A stretch of 64,000 bases of DNA, from assembly GCA_001899085.1 (NCBI GenBank), contig MKVB01000005.1, positions 28,674 through 92,673 on the forward strand, given 5' to 3'. The notes under the pieces were generated by a model. That model did not search any database and was not told the origin of the DNA. It saw only the letters and a list, made by a program, of their open reading frames with translations. The position numbers and the translations under genes are program-made. The DNA is from Devosia sp. 66-14. Its GTDB lineage: Bacteria > Pseudomonadota > Alphaproteobacteria > Rhizobiales > Devosiaceae. Positions 40,948 to 50,074 of this stretch are shown piece after piece (position 1 is the first letter of the stretch; the number at the start of each line of letters is the position of its first letter).

Positions 40948-42216
40948 CTACCAGCCTTCGCCCTTGAGCTCGGTCAGCGTGGCCTCGAGCCGCTCCAGGT
41001 TGTCGGCCGCCGAACCGGATCCGGACAGCGTGTCATGCACGGCGCTCCAGAACTGGCTCGACACCTCATTGTATTTGGATCCCGCGACGACCGCCGGTCG
41101 CCACACGGCATTGAGGAAGATCTCCTTCCAGCGCGGCACGATCGGCTGGGCGGCAGCGACATCGGCATCAACGTAGAGCGCCTGGATGGTGGGCAGATAT
41201 GCGACGCGGATGGCATTCTCCTTCTGCTGTTCGGCGTTCGTCAGGAACAGCGCCAGTTCGGTCGCCGCTTGCTGATGACGGGAGTATTTCGACACCGCAA
41301 TCGAGCGGCTGGCGAGCGTTGCCGCCGAACGGGCCCCTTCGGCGTCGCCGCGCGGCAGCGGCGCGACGTCGAAGGCGTTGCGGATCGCCGAGTCCCCAGC
41401 ATTGCCGAGTGCATAGGCGTAAGGCCAGTTGCGCATGAACACGGCCTGGCCGAGCTGCCAGACGCCGCGGCTCTCCTCTTCCTTGTAGGCGAGCACGCCC
41501 TCGGGCGAGATGCTGCCGATCCAGCCGGCAGCCCGGTCGATGGCGGCGATGGCGTTGGGGTTGTTGACCGAGATGGTGCCGTCCGGCTCGACGATGCGGC
41601 CGCCGGCATTGGATGCCACCCATTCGAGGGCGTCGCAGGTCAGGCCTTCATAGGTGTTGCCCTGAAAGACCAGTCCCCAGATGTCGGGGTTGCCGGCGGC
41701 GCGCTCGGCCTCCATCACCTCCCGGGCGGTTGCCTCGAGTTCCGACCAGGTGGCCGGAACGGCCTTGCCATACTTTTCCAGCAGGTCCTTGCGGTAGAAC
41801 AGCGCTGGAGCGTCGGCGAACAGCGGCATGCCGAGCAGCTTGCCGTCGATCGTCTGCCCCTCGATGACCGACGGAAAATGCTCGGCGAGCACATCCTTGG
41901 CTGCCGGCGCCAGATCGATGAAATGTTCGGCCAGCTGCGGCACCCATTCGTCCGACAGGAAGTAGACGTCGATGTCCTGGTTGCCGGCGGCGAGCCACAG
42001 CCGGAACTGCGCGAAGGCTTCCGACCCGGAGATCGGCGCCGGCACCACCGTCACCTTGTTGCCGGTCGCTGCCTCGAAGCGATCGAGCTGCTCGCGCAGC
42101 ACCTGCGGATAGAGCCCGCCATCGCCCGTGGTGATGGTGAGCTCCACACCATTGGCGGCGCCCAGCAACAGGCCAAGCGCGATGGCGGCCAAGGTCGCCT
42201 TTCCGATACCCGACAT
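40948..42216 (-). CDS. Orphan sugar-type ABC transporter substrate-binding protein
   Basis: A 422-residue SBP_bac_1-family protein with a Sec signal peptide (about 1-23, GLLLGAANG). Mature motifs include DVYFLSDEWVPQLAEHF, MPLFADAPALFYRKDLL and AVFMRNWPYAYAL, close to trehalose/maltose-type binding proteins. The start at 42216 has an AGGAGGA ribosome site. No permease or ATPase genes are nearby, so it either serves a transporter encoded elsewhere or acts as a receptor. It lies 60 bp downstream of the dehydrogenase gene on the same strand, probably in the same LacI-controlled unit. Confidence 0.87.
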   Translation of the reverse strand: MSGIGKATLAAIALGLLLGAANGVELTITTGDGGLYPQVLREQLDRFEAATGNKVTVVPAPISGSEAFAQFRLWLAAGNQDIDVYFLSDEWVPQLAEHFIDLAPAAKDVLAEHFPSVIEGQTIDGKLLGMPLFADAPALFYRKDLLEKYGKAVPATWSELEATAREVMEAERAAGNPDIWGLVFQGNTYEGLTCDALEWVASNAGGRIVEPDGTISVNNPNAIAAIDRAAGWIGSISPEGVLAYKEEESRGVWQLGQAVFMRNWPYAYALGNAGDSAIRNAFDVAPLPRGDAEGARSAATLASRSIAVSKYSRHQQAATELALFLTNAEQQKENAIRVAYLPTIQALYVDADVAAAQPIVPRWKEIFLNAVWRPAVVAGSKYNEVSSQFWSAVHDTLSGSGSAADNLERLEATLTELKGEGW

Positions 42217-42276
42217 AGTTTCCTCCTCGTTTGAGATAACTCGACCGCCGGGCCTCATGCCCAGTCGGTTTATTCT

Positions 42277-43326
42277 TCAGGCGCGCCTTTTCTCGACGAG
42301 CGCTGCCGGTGAAGCGGGGAGCCGGCGCCGGATGGCTTCCGGCTGAGCAACCTGCAACACCAGCGGCGGCAGGCCGCGCGCCAGCAGTTCCAGGTCGTCG
42401 ACGGCCATACGGCCGATCGCCTGCCGCTCGCGGCGGATCGAGGCGGCACGATGCGGCGAGAGCAGCAGGTTGGCGGCAGTGCGGACCGGCGCTGTCGCCG
42501 GCATCGGTTCAGCGGGAAAGACGTCGATCGCAGCGCGGATGCGGCCGGCGTCCGCCGCCTCGACCACCGCATCGAAATCGACGAGGTGGGCCCGGCTGAT
42601 CACTGCCAGCAATGCGTCCTGCTGCATGGTGGCGATGAGCTCGCGGCTGATCAGCCCCTGGTTCTCGGGTGTGGGCGTGGCGAGCACGAACACCACCCTC
42701 GATTGCGACATCACCGTTTCCAGCGAGGCCGGCCGGCAGCCGCCCCCCTCGATCACCGAGCGGGTGAGCCAGGGGTCGAACACATCGATCGAGCAGCCGA
42801 AGGCCGCCAGCAGCGTCACCAACTCGCGGGCGATCGAGCCGAAACCGACGAAGCCGATGCGCTGCCCGAACAGCGAGAAATCGCCGCGAAGGTCGCCCTG
42901 CCACTCCTCCCGCCCCGCCTGGAATTGCAGATGCGCCTCGACCACCCCGCGGCACGAGGCCAGCGTCATGCCCAACGCCATCTCGGCGACCTGGCGGGCA
43001 AAGGCGGGAGCGCAGGAGAGGACGCGAATGCCACGCGCAAAGCACTCGGCATAGTCGATGGTGGAGGGAAAATGTCCACCCACCTCGATGACGGCGCGCA
43101 GTTCCGGAGCCAGGCGCAGACGCGCGGCAGTCATCACCGGGTCGAGACCGAGCACCGCCCACGCATTCGGCAGGGCGGCCTCCAGCGCCTCGGGTGTCAG
43201 CTCCTCGTCCCGCGCCCATACCAGTTCGGCAATCTCGCCCAACCGCTGCAGGTCTTCGTCGGCGAAGATCTCCCGCATGGTTCGCGGATAGGGAGCGACG
43301 ATGACCTTCCGTCCGGCAGCCGGCAT
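42277..43326 (-). CDS. D-isomer-specific 2-hydroxyacid dehydrogenase family protein
   Basis: A 349-residue dehydrogenase. The NAD-binding motif is GFVGFGSIA near residue 150. The catalytic Arg is in AVISRAHLVDF, the Glu in FPAEPMP and the His in LLLSPHRAAS, matching the Arg-Glu-His triad of the family. The ATG at 43326 has GAGGG just upstream; a TTG two codons earlier is the alternative. It is divergent from the LacI regulator at 43455. The family reduces 2-keto acids or oxidises D-hydroxy acids such as glycerate or gluconate derivatives. The substrate here is unknown, but pairing with a sugar-binding protein suggests sugar-acid metabolism. Confidence 0.85.
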   Translation of the reverse strand: MPAAGRKVIVAPYPRTMREIFADEDLQRLGEIAELVWARDEELTPEALEAALPNAWAVLGLDPVMTAARLRLAPELRAVIEVGGHFPSTIDYAECFARGIRVLSCAPAFARQVAEMALGMTLASCRGVVEAHLQFQAGREEWQGDLRGDFSLFGQRIGFVGFGSIARELVTLLAAFGCSIDVFDPWLTRSVIEGGGCRPASLETVMSQSRVVFVLATPTPENQGLISRELIATMQQDALLAVISRAHLVDFDAVVEAADAGRIRAAIDVFPAEPMPATAPVRTAANLLLSPHRAASIRRERQAIGRMAVDDLELLARGLPPLVLQVAQPEAIRRRLPASPAALVEKRRA

Positions 43327-43339
43327 ATTCAACCCTCAT

Positions 43340-43354
43340 TGCAAGTTTCTTGCA
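43340..43354. promoter_or_regulatory. Candidate LacI-family operator 1
   Basis: TGCAAG-TTT-CTTGCA is a perfect 6-bp inverted repeat with a 3-bp spacer, located 13 bp upstream of the dehydrogenase start and 101 bp upstream of the lacI-type gene. A further TTTGCAAG half-site occurs at 43381. Confidence 0.5.
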
Positions 43355-43359
43355 CTATC

Positions 43360-43367
43360 TTGTACAA
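43360..43367. promoter_or_regulatory. Short palindrome in the divergent LacI promoter region
   Basis: TTGTACAA is a perfect 8-bp palindrome 5 bp beyond the first inverted repeat. It may be part of a promoter or a second operator. Confidence 0.3.
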
Positions 43368-43454
43368 TATGTGCATAACATTTGCAAGATGGCGCCGGTT
43401 CTCAGCGGCACATCTGCCGGATAAGCTCGGGAATCAGCGAAGGGAGCCCGCACG

Positions 43455-44456
43455 ATGCCGCGTCCAACGATGGCCGCCGTTGCAAGGCTTGCAGGGGTTA
43501 ATGCAGGAACGGTGAGCCGCGCGCTGGCGGGTTCGAGCCTCGTCAGCGCGGAAACCCGCGCCCGCATTCGCGCCGCGGCGCAGGAACTCGGCTATCCGCT
43601 GTTCGACGGCCCCACCACCGAGAGGGAAAGCGAACGGCAGGTGCTGGTGGCGCTGCGCGACATCGCCAACCCGTTCTTCTCCGATGTGGTGTCGGGGATC
43701 GCCGAGGTGGCACAGGATGCCGGCTGCGGCGTGCTGATCGGTAACACCTTCTCGCGCCCCGACGTCGAACGGCGGCTGGCGGCGAACTTCCTCTCGGGTG
43801 CGGTGGCCGGGCTGATCATCCAGACCGGCCATCTGCCGAGGGAACTCGAACACCTGCGCGACCTGAAGCGACGGGCCATCGCGGTGGCCGTACCGATCGA
43901 GGAAGCAGGGCTGACGACCGTCGGGATCGATGAATTCGCCGCCGCCAAGGAGGCGGTGTCCTACCTGATCGCGCTGGGGCATCGGGATATCGGCCACATT
44001 GCCGGCCCGCCTGCACCCACCAATGCCAGCCGGCAGCGCGGCTATCGCGCCGCGATGAGCGAGGCCGGGCTCGAACTCGATCCGGCACGGATCGTGCCGG
44101 GCGAGAACACCATGCGTTCCGGCCAGGAAGCCGCCATGGTGCTGCTCTCCCGCCTGCCGATGCCGACCGCGATCTTCTGCGCCAATGACGAGATGGCCAT
44201 CGGCGCGATCACCGTATGCAAGCAGAAGGGCCTGAGGGTGCCCGAAGACGTCTCGATCGTCGGTTTCGACGACGTCGAGATCGCAGAATTCTACGATCCG
44301 CCGCTCACCACGGTGCGGCAACCGCGACGCGAGCTCGGGCGGCGGGCGATGATCGAGCTGATGGCGCTGCTCGACGACGAGCGGGTGGAAACCGGACGCA
44401 ACATCATCCTGCCGCACACACTCATCGTACGGGGGAGCACTGCCGGGGTGAGTTGA
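43455..44456 (+). CDS. LacI-family transcriptional regulator
   Basis: A 333-residue repressor. The N-terminal HTH (MAAVARLAGVNAGTVSRAL) and hinge helix precede a periplasmic-binding-protein-like effector domain (RDIANPFFSDVVSGIAEVA, FCANDEMAIGAI, VSIVGFDDVEIAEF). ATG 43455 is preceded by AAGGGAG. It is divergent from the dehydrogenase/orphan binding-protein unit and is probably its repressor. The effector is likely a sugar or sugar acid bound by the same binding protein. Confidence 0.92.
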   Translation: MPRPTMAAVARLAGVNAGTVSRALAGSSLVSAETRARIRAAAQELGYPLFDGPTTERESERQVLVALRDIANPFFSDVVSGIAEVAQDAGCGVLIGNTFSRPDVERRLAANFLSGAVAGLIIQTGHLPRELEHLRDLKRRAIAVAVPIEEAGLTTVGIDEFAAAKEAVSYLIALGHRDIGHIAGPPAPTNASRQRGYRAAMSEAGLELDPARIVPGENTMRSGQEAAMVLLSRLPMPTAIFCANDEMAIGAITVCKQKGLRVPEDVSIVGFDDVEIAEFYDPPLTTVRQPRRELGRRAMIELMALLDDERVETGRNIILPHTLIVRGSTAGVS

Positions 44457-44486
44457 GCCTCCGATGCCGAGGCTGAAGCGGAATGC

Positions 44487-44587
44487 CTAGCGCAGCGTGT
44501 CGAGGTAACGCACGAAATCGGAAGAGGCGATGCCGATGGGGGCGCGCATGCGCTCGCTGACGATTGCGGGGCCGGGCCAACCAAGAC
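44487..44587 (-). pseudogene. Possible C-terminal gene remnant
   Basis: On the minus strand about 33 in-frame codons end at a TAG (44487-44489) and encode a natural-looking C-terminus with the segment SERMRAPIGIASSDF and the end VRYLDTLR. Third-codon positions are almost all G or C, as in the real genes nearby. The frame cannot be extended upstream into a plausible protein, and no start codon with a ribosome site is seen. It lies at the junction between the LacI unit and the glycan locus, so it may be the residue of a gene lost when that locus was acquired. I cannot identify the parent family. Confidence 0.35.
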
Positions 44588-44726
44588 GAAGCCGCCGGCA
44601 CACCGGCGACCTTCAGCATTGAAGGGCGACGACCACGAGCCAATGCAGTCGACATGGCAGTATTGCCGTATAGATTGACCGAAGCAGCACAACCGGCTAG
44701 GGCTTTGATTGCGACGGAAGTCAGTG

Positions 44727-45419
44727 ATGGAACGCAAGCAGAGCTGGAATTCGTCAAAGTTGGGCGCCTGGTGTGCCGGCAGCGTCAGTTTGTTGATGCT
44801 CGTGGCCTCGCTTGCGCTGCTTGTGCTTGAGGCACGACCGTATTTCACCTCCGGGCTCAGGCTGGATCAGAAGATTGCGGCGATCTCCTCCGGTCAGCTG
44901 GAACCGGGGTTGTCGTTCAGCTCTCAAACTCTCGTTCTGGATGACTGTCGACAGGTGCTGACCTCGGTCAAGGTGCGGGTCATGCCCAGCGCCAACAAGG
45001 CGCCATTGGAACAGCATTGCTCGACGGTCTCGCGCCTGATTGCCGACCGCTCGCCCCTCAACTCATATGCTCGATATATCCTGGCGCTCACGGCAGGATC
45101 ATCCGGGCGTGGAGCCGAACTCAGCGACGACCTGCAGGCCTCCCAGCGTACCGCGCCGTGGGAGGCCTGGCTTGCCGGCCTGCGGGTAGAACTCGCGGCC
45201 CGCTCGTTCGATCAACTGACGGAGGCAGCGCAGACAGCCTACCGGTCGGATCTGACGGCAGCTGCCTCGAGCCGGCTGAGTTTGCCATACGTTGTCGAGG
45301 CCTATGGCCGGTACGCCGCGCAGCATGAACTCATCACCGCGGCGGTCGAGCAGCTGCCGCCCGCCATGCAGTCGGCCTTCATCAATCAGGTGCGCTCGAG
45401 CAGTGGGGCTGCGCAATGA
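44727..45419 (+). CDS. Hypothetical membrane-anchored protein of the glycan locus
   Basis: A 230-residue protein with one N-terminal hydrophobic anchor (about 17-38) and a helical, probably periplasmic, C-terminal part with conserved-looking Cys in LDDCRQVL and EQHCSTV. I do not recognise a family. ATG 44727 was chosen over a TTG at 44709. Its stop overlaps the O-antigen-ligase-like gene by 4 bp, so the two are co-translated. The position suggests an accessory factor for polymer export or ligation. Confidence 0.7.
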   Translation: MERKQSWNSSKLGAWCAGSVSLLMLVASLALLVLEARPYFTSGLRLDQKIAAISSGQLEPGLSFSSQTLVLDDCRQVLTSVKVRVMPSANKAPLEQHCSTVSRLIADRSPLNSYARYILALTAGSSGRGAELSDDLQASQRTAPWEAWLAGLRVELAARSFDQLTEAAQTAYRSDLTAAASSRLSLPYVVEAYGRYAAQHELITAAVEQLPPAMQSAFINQVRSSSGAAQ

Positions 45420-46828
45420 CCTCCGCCGGGGAACCATCAAAACCCAGGACGTTGTCGTTGGGGACGAGACCGTTGCCGTCGGCTGCCATGTCGGGTCGCG
45501 CGCGGGTATCGTCTCGCGAGCATAGTCTGAACGTTGCTCTCGCAGTGGTGATGGCGGGCTGGCTGCTGCTCATGCCGCTGCCGCTCGGCAGCGCCCGGCC
45601 GGCATACTGGCTGATCAACGCCGTAGCGGTTGGCGCCATCGGCTCGTGGTATTGGTGGTCGCTTACACGGCTGGGCGCGGGTGTGCGCTTCGGACTGCGC
45701 GCCGTCCCGCTCGTCGCCCTGACTTACCTGCTGCTGATCGGGTGGATCGCGGTCCAGGCCCTGCCTCTGGGTGTGGCGCCCGCGGTGACGCTTGCCGATG
45801 GCCAACCCCTGGATTGGGCTGCTGTCAGTGTGGCGCCCGACACCACCTGGCTCGTGCTGCTGCAGGTCCTGACCTATGGCGGGTGTTTCGCGCTGATCAT
45901 GCAGGTGGCCGCCAACCGCGGGCGTGCCCAGCTGCTGCTCGAACTCATCTTCTTCGGCGTTGCGGCCTACGCGCTGCTTGGCCTGGTTCTGCTTGCCGAC
46001 GGCGACACGCTGCTCGGGTTGCCCAAATGGGCGTATCAGGGTTCGGCTACCGGTCCGTTCGTCAACCGCAACTCCTTTGCGACTTTCCTCGCGATCGGCG
46101 CCGCGGTCGGAGCGGCTCTCCTCACCTGCTCCAATACGCGGCTGCTGCCGCATGCGCGCTGGATGCGCGTGGCGTTGATCCTGGCGGCGCTTCTCATCAT
46201 CGGCACAGCCATCTTCGCCACCAAATCCCGGATGGGCGCCGCGTCGGCCGCTGTCGGCGTCCTGGTCACCCTGCTCGTCGGCGGCATCCGGGCAAAATGG
46301 GGAGCGCTGCGCTGGGTTGCCGTGGCGGGGGCGACGGTCGCAAGCGGGGGCGCCATGGCATGGGCGTTCGGCAGCGGCGTCCTGGAACGGCTGATCACCG
46401 TAGACGACGCCGACGGCCGCGCCGTGCTCTATTCCCAGGTCCTTGAAATGATCCACGCGCGCCCGCTTTTCGGGTTCGGCGCCGGGACGTTCGAGCAGGC
46501 TTTCCCTCTCTATCATCGCCTGCCTCTGAGCACCGACGTCATCTGGGACAAGGCGCATTCGACCTACCTCACATTGTGGGTCGAGCTCGGCTTTGTCGGT
46601 GGGTCGCTGCCGCTGCTAGCGATCGCGATCCTGGTGATCCACCTGCTGCTGTCGCTGGGACGAAGTGACGAGTACTGGTCCCCGTCAGCCGCCGCGCTTG
46701 GCGCCATCGCCGTTGTTGCGGTTCACTCGCTGGTGGACTTCAGCATCGAGATCCAGGCTGTCGCCCTGCTGTTCGTGGCCCTGCTGGCGCTTGGCGTCGC
46801 GCAGAAACGCACCGGGACCGGGCCATGA
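45416..46828 (+). CDS. O-antigen ligase/Wzy-family membrane protein
   Basis: A 470-residue polytopic protein with about ten to twelve helices and the Wzy_C/WaaL-type periplasmic signature (FGAGTFEQAFPLYH, then AHSTYLTLWVELGFVGG) with a conserved His. TGPFVNRNSFATFLA is a further family segment. It is coupled to both neighbours by 4-bp overlaps. It may polymerise glycan repeat units or ligate polymer to a lipid acceptor. A second, unrelated polymerase-type protein is encoded at 62518-63888, so the two roles may be divided. Confidence 0.85.
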   Translation: MTSAGEPSKPRTLSLGTRPLPSAAMSGRARVSSREHSLNVALAVVMAGWLLLMPLPLGSARPAYWLINAVAVGAIGSWYWWSLTRLGAGVRFGLRAVPLVALTYLLLIGWIAVQALPLGVAPAVTLADGQPLDWAAVSVAPDTTWLVLLQVLTYGGCFALIMQVAANRGRAQLLLELIFFGVAAYALLGLVLLADGDTLLGLPKWAYQGSATGPFVNRNSFATFLAIGAAVGAALLTCSNTRLLPHARWMRVALILAALLIIGTAIFATKSRMGAASAAVGVLVTLLVGGIRAKWGALRWVAVAGATVASGGAMAWAFGSGVLERLITVDDADGRAVLYSQVLEMIHARPLFGFGAGTFEQAFPLYHRLPLSTDVIWDKAHSTYLTLWVELGFVGGSLPLLAIAILVIHLLLSLGRSDEYWSPSAAALGAIAVVAVHSLVDFSIEIQAVALLFVALLALGVAQKRTGTGP

Positions 46829-47628
46829 TCTGGGCAAGGCTGTCCGGCCTCGCAGATCTGGTTCGGCCGGCGCCTACCAAGGTTCAGCCCCGGCAGCGTC
46901 TCCAGATCGAGGTCGGCAAGCGGCCGGTTTACGCGATCGGCGACGTGCATGGCTGCATGGCGGCGCTGCGGGCGCTGGAGGCGGAAATTGCCGCCGACGC
47001 GACAGACTATCCCGATCGCCCGCTGGTCGTGATGCTGGGGGACGTAGTGGATCGCGGCCCGGCTTCGGCCCAGGTCATCGACCATTTGTTGAGCGCCTCG
47101 CCCGCTTTCGACCGAATCTGCCTGGCCGGAAACCATGAGCTGGCCATGGCGGCATTTCTGAGCGCCCCCCACCCGCAGCACGAGTGGCTGGGCTTCGGCG
47201 GCTTCGAAACCCTGCTCTCTTACGGCATCGACGAAGCAGCGCTGCGGCAAGCGCTAGCGAGGACCAGTCGTCTGCGGGCGCTGGTCGACAGCCACATACC
47301 GGACGACCATCGACAGTTCCTTGAACTGCTGCCAATTCTGCTCGAAACACCGCAGCATATATTTGTGCATGCGGGCCTCCGACCAGGCATAGCCATAGAA
47401 ATTCAGCATGATTCTGATTTGGTCTGGCTTCGGGATGATTTTTCGTCAGACTATGCAGAGTTTGGAAAGACCGTCGTCCATGGCCACACGCCAGTCATGG
47501 AGCCTCTGCTTTCCCCGCATCGGATCTGTGTCGATACGGGGGCATATGCAACGGGTCGGCTGACGGCGGTGAAGCTTGTAGTAGGTGACGGACCGCGCTT
47601 GCTGACGGTCAGTCACCACAACGCCTGA
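46825..47628 (+). CDS. PPP-type metallophosphoesterase (serine/threonine phosphatase-like)
   Basis: A 267-residue enzyme with the full PPP metal-site set: GDVHG, GDVVDRG, GNHE, HAGLRPG (His) and HGHTP. This is the pattern of bacterial PrpA/PrpE-type phosphatases and diadenosine-polyphosphate hydrolases. It overlaps the ligase-like gene by 4 bp and lies 17 bp before the tyrosine autokinase gene. Similar phosphatases occur in other exopolysaccharide loci. It might dephosphorylate the kinase or another regulator, although Wzc-type kinases are usually paired with low-molecular-weight tyrosine phosphatases. Confidence 0.85.
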   Translation: MIWARLSGLADLVRPAPTKVQPRQRLQIEVGKRPVYAIGDVHGCMAALRALEAEIAADATDYPDRPLVVMLGDVVDRGPASAQVIDHLLSASPAFDRICLAGNHELAMAAFLSAPHPQHEWLGFGGFETLLSYGIDEAALRQALARTSRLRALVDSHIPDDHRQFLELLPILLETPQHIFVHAGLRPGIAIEIQHDSDLVWLRDDFSSDYAEFGKTVVHGHTPVMEPLLSPHRICVDTGAYATGRLTAVKLVVGDGPRLLTVSHHNA

Positions 47629-47645
47629 AGGAGGCAATCATTCGC

Positions 47646-49814
47646 GTGGTTGACCCGCCGACCGAGAGGATTGCAACGCCCGCCCAGGGAGTCGACGTGC
47701 GCGGCATTCTTGGCATGTTGCGCAGGCGGCTATGGCTGATCGTCATCACGACGCTGGTGGTTGTCGGCGTCGCGGGTGGCATCACGGCCACGCTGAAGAA
47801 GGTCTACAGCGCCTCGGCGCTGGTCCTGTTCGATCCGAGCAGCAAGGATCTGCTCGCCGACAGCGCGCAGATGCCAAACTGGTCGGACACGGCACGCGTC
47901 GACAGCGAGGTCGAACTCGCCAGATCGGACGCGACGATCAGCCGGGTAGTAGAAGCTTACGGGCTGGTGAAGGACGACGAGTTCGGGGTCCAGATCTCAC
48001 TGTGGGACAAACTGCTGGCGTTCTTTCGGATTGCCGAGCCCACGATGCCCAGCGCAGATGCGCTGGTGAAGAGCGTCACCGACCAGGTGAGCAAGGCCGT
48101 AAGCGTGCGTCGCAACGGCCTGACCTATGTGATGGCGTTTCAGGCAACCACGCAATCGCCGGAAAAGTCGGCCATGCTGGCGAATGCGCTCGCCGAGACC
48201 TACATCCGGATGCAACTGGAGGGGAAGATCGCGAGCGTCCAGACGGCGTATGACGTCGTCACGGCACGCATTGCATCAGCCCAAACGGCGCTGGAGGGTT
48301 CCGAGCGGGCGTTCGATGGCTTTATCGACAGCAACCTCGATGCCATCGCAACGGCGACCGGCAGCACCAAGCTGGCAGATATCCGGCGCCAATTGTCTGC
48401 CAGCGTCGCCAGCGCCGACCAGATGCGGTCCACGGTCACGCGGGCGTCCGCGGCATTGGATCGCGGCGACTGGACGACCGTCAGCAACGCCCTCGCTTCC
48501 GACGCCGTGCAACAATACGAACTCAGACGGCAGGAGTTGGAGAAGTCGCTGGCCGGCGCAGCCGAAGGCTCGCTCGGTGTGGTGGACCTGAGAGCCGAAC
48601 TCGCCAAAGTTCAGCAGCAATTGGCAACCGAAGCACGCCAGGCGGTGGCCGGGCTGCAGAACGGGATAGCCGAAGCACAGGCACGGTCGACGGATCTGCG
48701 CACCGAGTTGCGCACGACCGTTCAGAACAGCGACCTTCCGGCTGGCCTGAGGACCGACCTTTACAGGCTGCTGCGCGAGGGCGAGATCGCCAAAAGCCAG
48801 TATGACGCCCTGCTCGCAAATCAGAAGGATTTCGACGCTCGAACTGCCCTGCAGGTGCCGGACAGCCGCATCGCCTCTCCGGCGGTATCGCCCAGCGACG
48901 CATCCTTTCCGAACGTCAGGGTGATACTCGCGCTCGCCGCGGCGATGGGGCTTGGCCTGGGGCTGGCGCTGGCCTTCTCGCTGGAAAATTTCGTCGGCGG
49001 GTTCACCGACGAGCGACAGCTTGAAGCCGTCAGCGGGGCCAAAGTGGTGGCTGCCATTCCCCGGCTGCGTCCGTTGCGCGTCAACGAACAGGAAGCGACC
49101 GTATCTTCCTACGTGCCCCACGCCCCCTTATCTGTATTCGCGGAAACCGTGAGGCGGGCGCGCATCGGCATTGACCAGGCGCTTCGCCGCAATCGTGGAA
49201 CGTCGCCGGAGAATGGCGCTGTCGTCATGGTGGCATCTTCCGCCCCCGGCGAGGGCAAGACCACCCTGGCGCTGTCACTCGCCCGCACCTACGCCCTGTC
49301 GGGCGTCCCGACGCTGCTAATCGATTGCGACCTGCGCAAGCCCGGCGTGCACCAGCAGTTGGGTATCGCGCCTTCGTCGGGGCTGCTGGACTACCTGGCA
49401 AAGGGCAGCGACGCTCCTGAGCTCACATCGATCATGGTCGCCGACGACGAGAGCGGCGCACAGGTCATTCCGGGCTCCCGACGCAGCGACATCCCGACCG
49501 ACCAGTTGCTGGCCAGTGCAAGTTTTGCGCGTCTGGTCAAAGCTGCGCAGCGCAGCTTCGACATCGTGATCCTCGACACCGCCCCGGTTGGCCCCGTGGT
49601 CGACAGCCTCTACATCGCACCATTGGCCGATGTCGTGGCGTTTGTGGTGCGATGGGCGGCCACGCCGCAGCAGGATGTCAAGGAAGCGATGCAGGCGTTG
49701 AGCGACGCCAAGTCGCCAGGCAGTGAGCTGGTCGCCATTCTGAGCCAGCAGCGCTCGGGCATTCGCGGCTACTACAACAAGTCGAAATATGCCGGCTACT
49801 ACTCCGATCGCTGA
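47646..49814 (+). CDS. Polysaccharide co-polymerase/tyrosine autokinase (Wzc/ExoP-like)
   Basis: A 722-residue protein. A first transmembrane helix is at about 25-47, a periplasmic coiled-coil Wzz/GNVR region extends to about 420, and a second helix (LAAAMGLGLGLALAFSLE) lies at about 425-445. The cytoplasmic BY-kinase domain has Walker A SSAPGEGKTT near 530, Walker A' LLIDCDLRKPG and Walker B VILDTAP. The C-terminus ends in a Tyr cluster (GYYNKSKYAGYY), the usual autophosphorylation site. The GTG start has GGAGG upstream. The protein controls chain length and export of the polysaccharide made by this locus. Confidence 0.93.
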   Translation: MVDPPTERIATPAQGVDVRGILGMLRRRLWLIVITTLVVVGVAGGITATLKKVYSASALVLFDPSSKDLLADSAQMPNWSDTARVDSEVELARSDATISRVVEAYGLVKDDEFGVQISLWDKLLAFFRIAEPTMPSADALVKSVTDQVSKAVSVRRNGLTYVMAFQATTQSPEKSAMLANALAETYIRMQLEGKIASVQTAYDVVTARIASAQTALEGSERAFDGFIDSNLDAIATATGSTKLADIRRQLSASVASADQMRSTVTRASAALDRGDWTTVSNALASDAVQQYELRRQELEKSLAGAAEGSLGVVDLRAELAKVQQQLATEARQAVAGLQNGIAEAQARSTDLRTELRTTVQNSDLPAGLRTDLYRLLREGEIAKSQYDALLANQKDFDARTALQVPDSRIASPAVSPSDASFPNVRVILALAAAMGLGLGLALAFSLENFVGGFTDERQLEAVSGAKVVAAIPRLRPLRVNEQEATVSSYVPHAPLSVFAETVRRARIGIDQALRRNRGTSPENGAVVMVASSAPGEGKTTLALSLARTYALSGVPTLLIDCDLRKPGVHQQLGIAPSSGLLDYLAKGSDAPELTSIMVADDESGAQVIPGSRRSDIPTDQLLASASFARLVKAAQRSFDIVILDTAPVGPVVDSLYIAPLADVVAFVVRWAATPQQDVKEAMQALSDAKSPGSELVAILSQQRSGIRGYYNKSKYAGYYSDR

Positions 49815-50074
49815 CATCGACGCAGGCTTTCGGAGTGTAGGACGGGGGTCCTGCGAGCCCTCGTCTTCACTACCTAGTGCTCGGTGTTCTCTGCTCTTTT
49901 GCGTGGTAATCGTCCATGCTAGGGTGAACCAATAGTGCCTGGCTCCTTGATCGACCGCGATAATGACTATCGATCGGCGACCCGGAGAAGATGTTCGGCC
50001 CGGTTCATCGCGTAATTGCCGCTGCCGAGGAAGATGACCTCGTTGCCGGTGGCCGGGACCAGATAGGGGAACGA

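Noticed and set aside
44457-44726. An integrase, tRNA or att site at the left border of the glycan locus
   Set aside because: No tRNA-like cloverleaf, direct repeat or integrase gene could be found by eye; only the small gene remnant is supported.
49821-49855. Hairpins AGGAC/GTCCT and CGCAGG/CCTGCG after the tyrosine-kinase gene as a terminator
   Set aside because: The stems are short, mutually exclusive and lack a T-run, so a terminator cannot be claimed.
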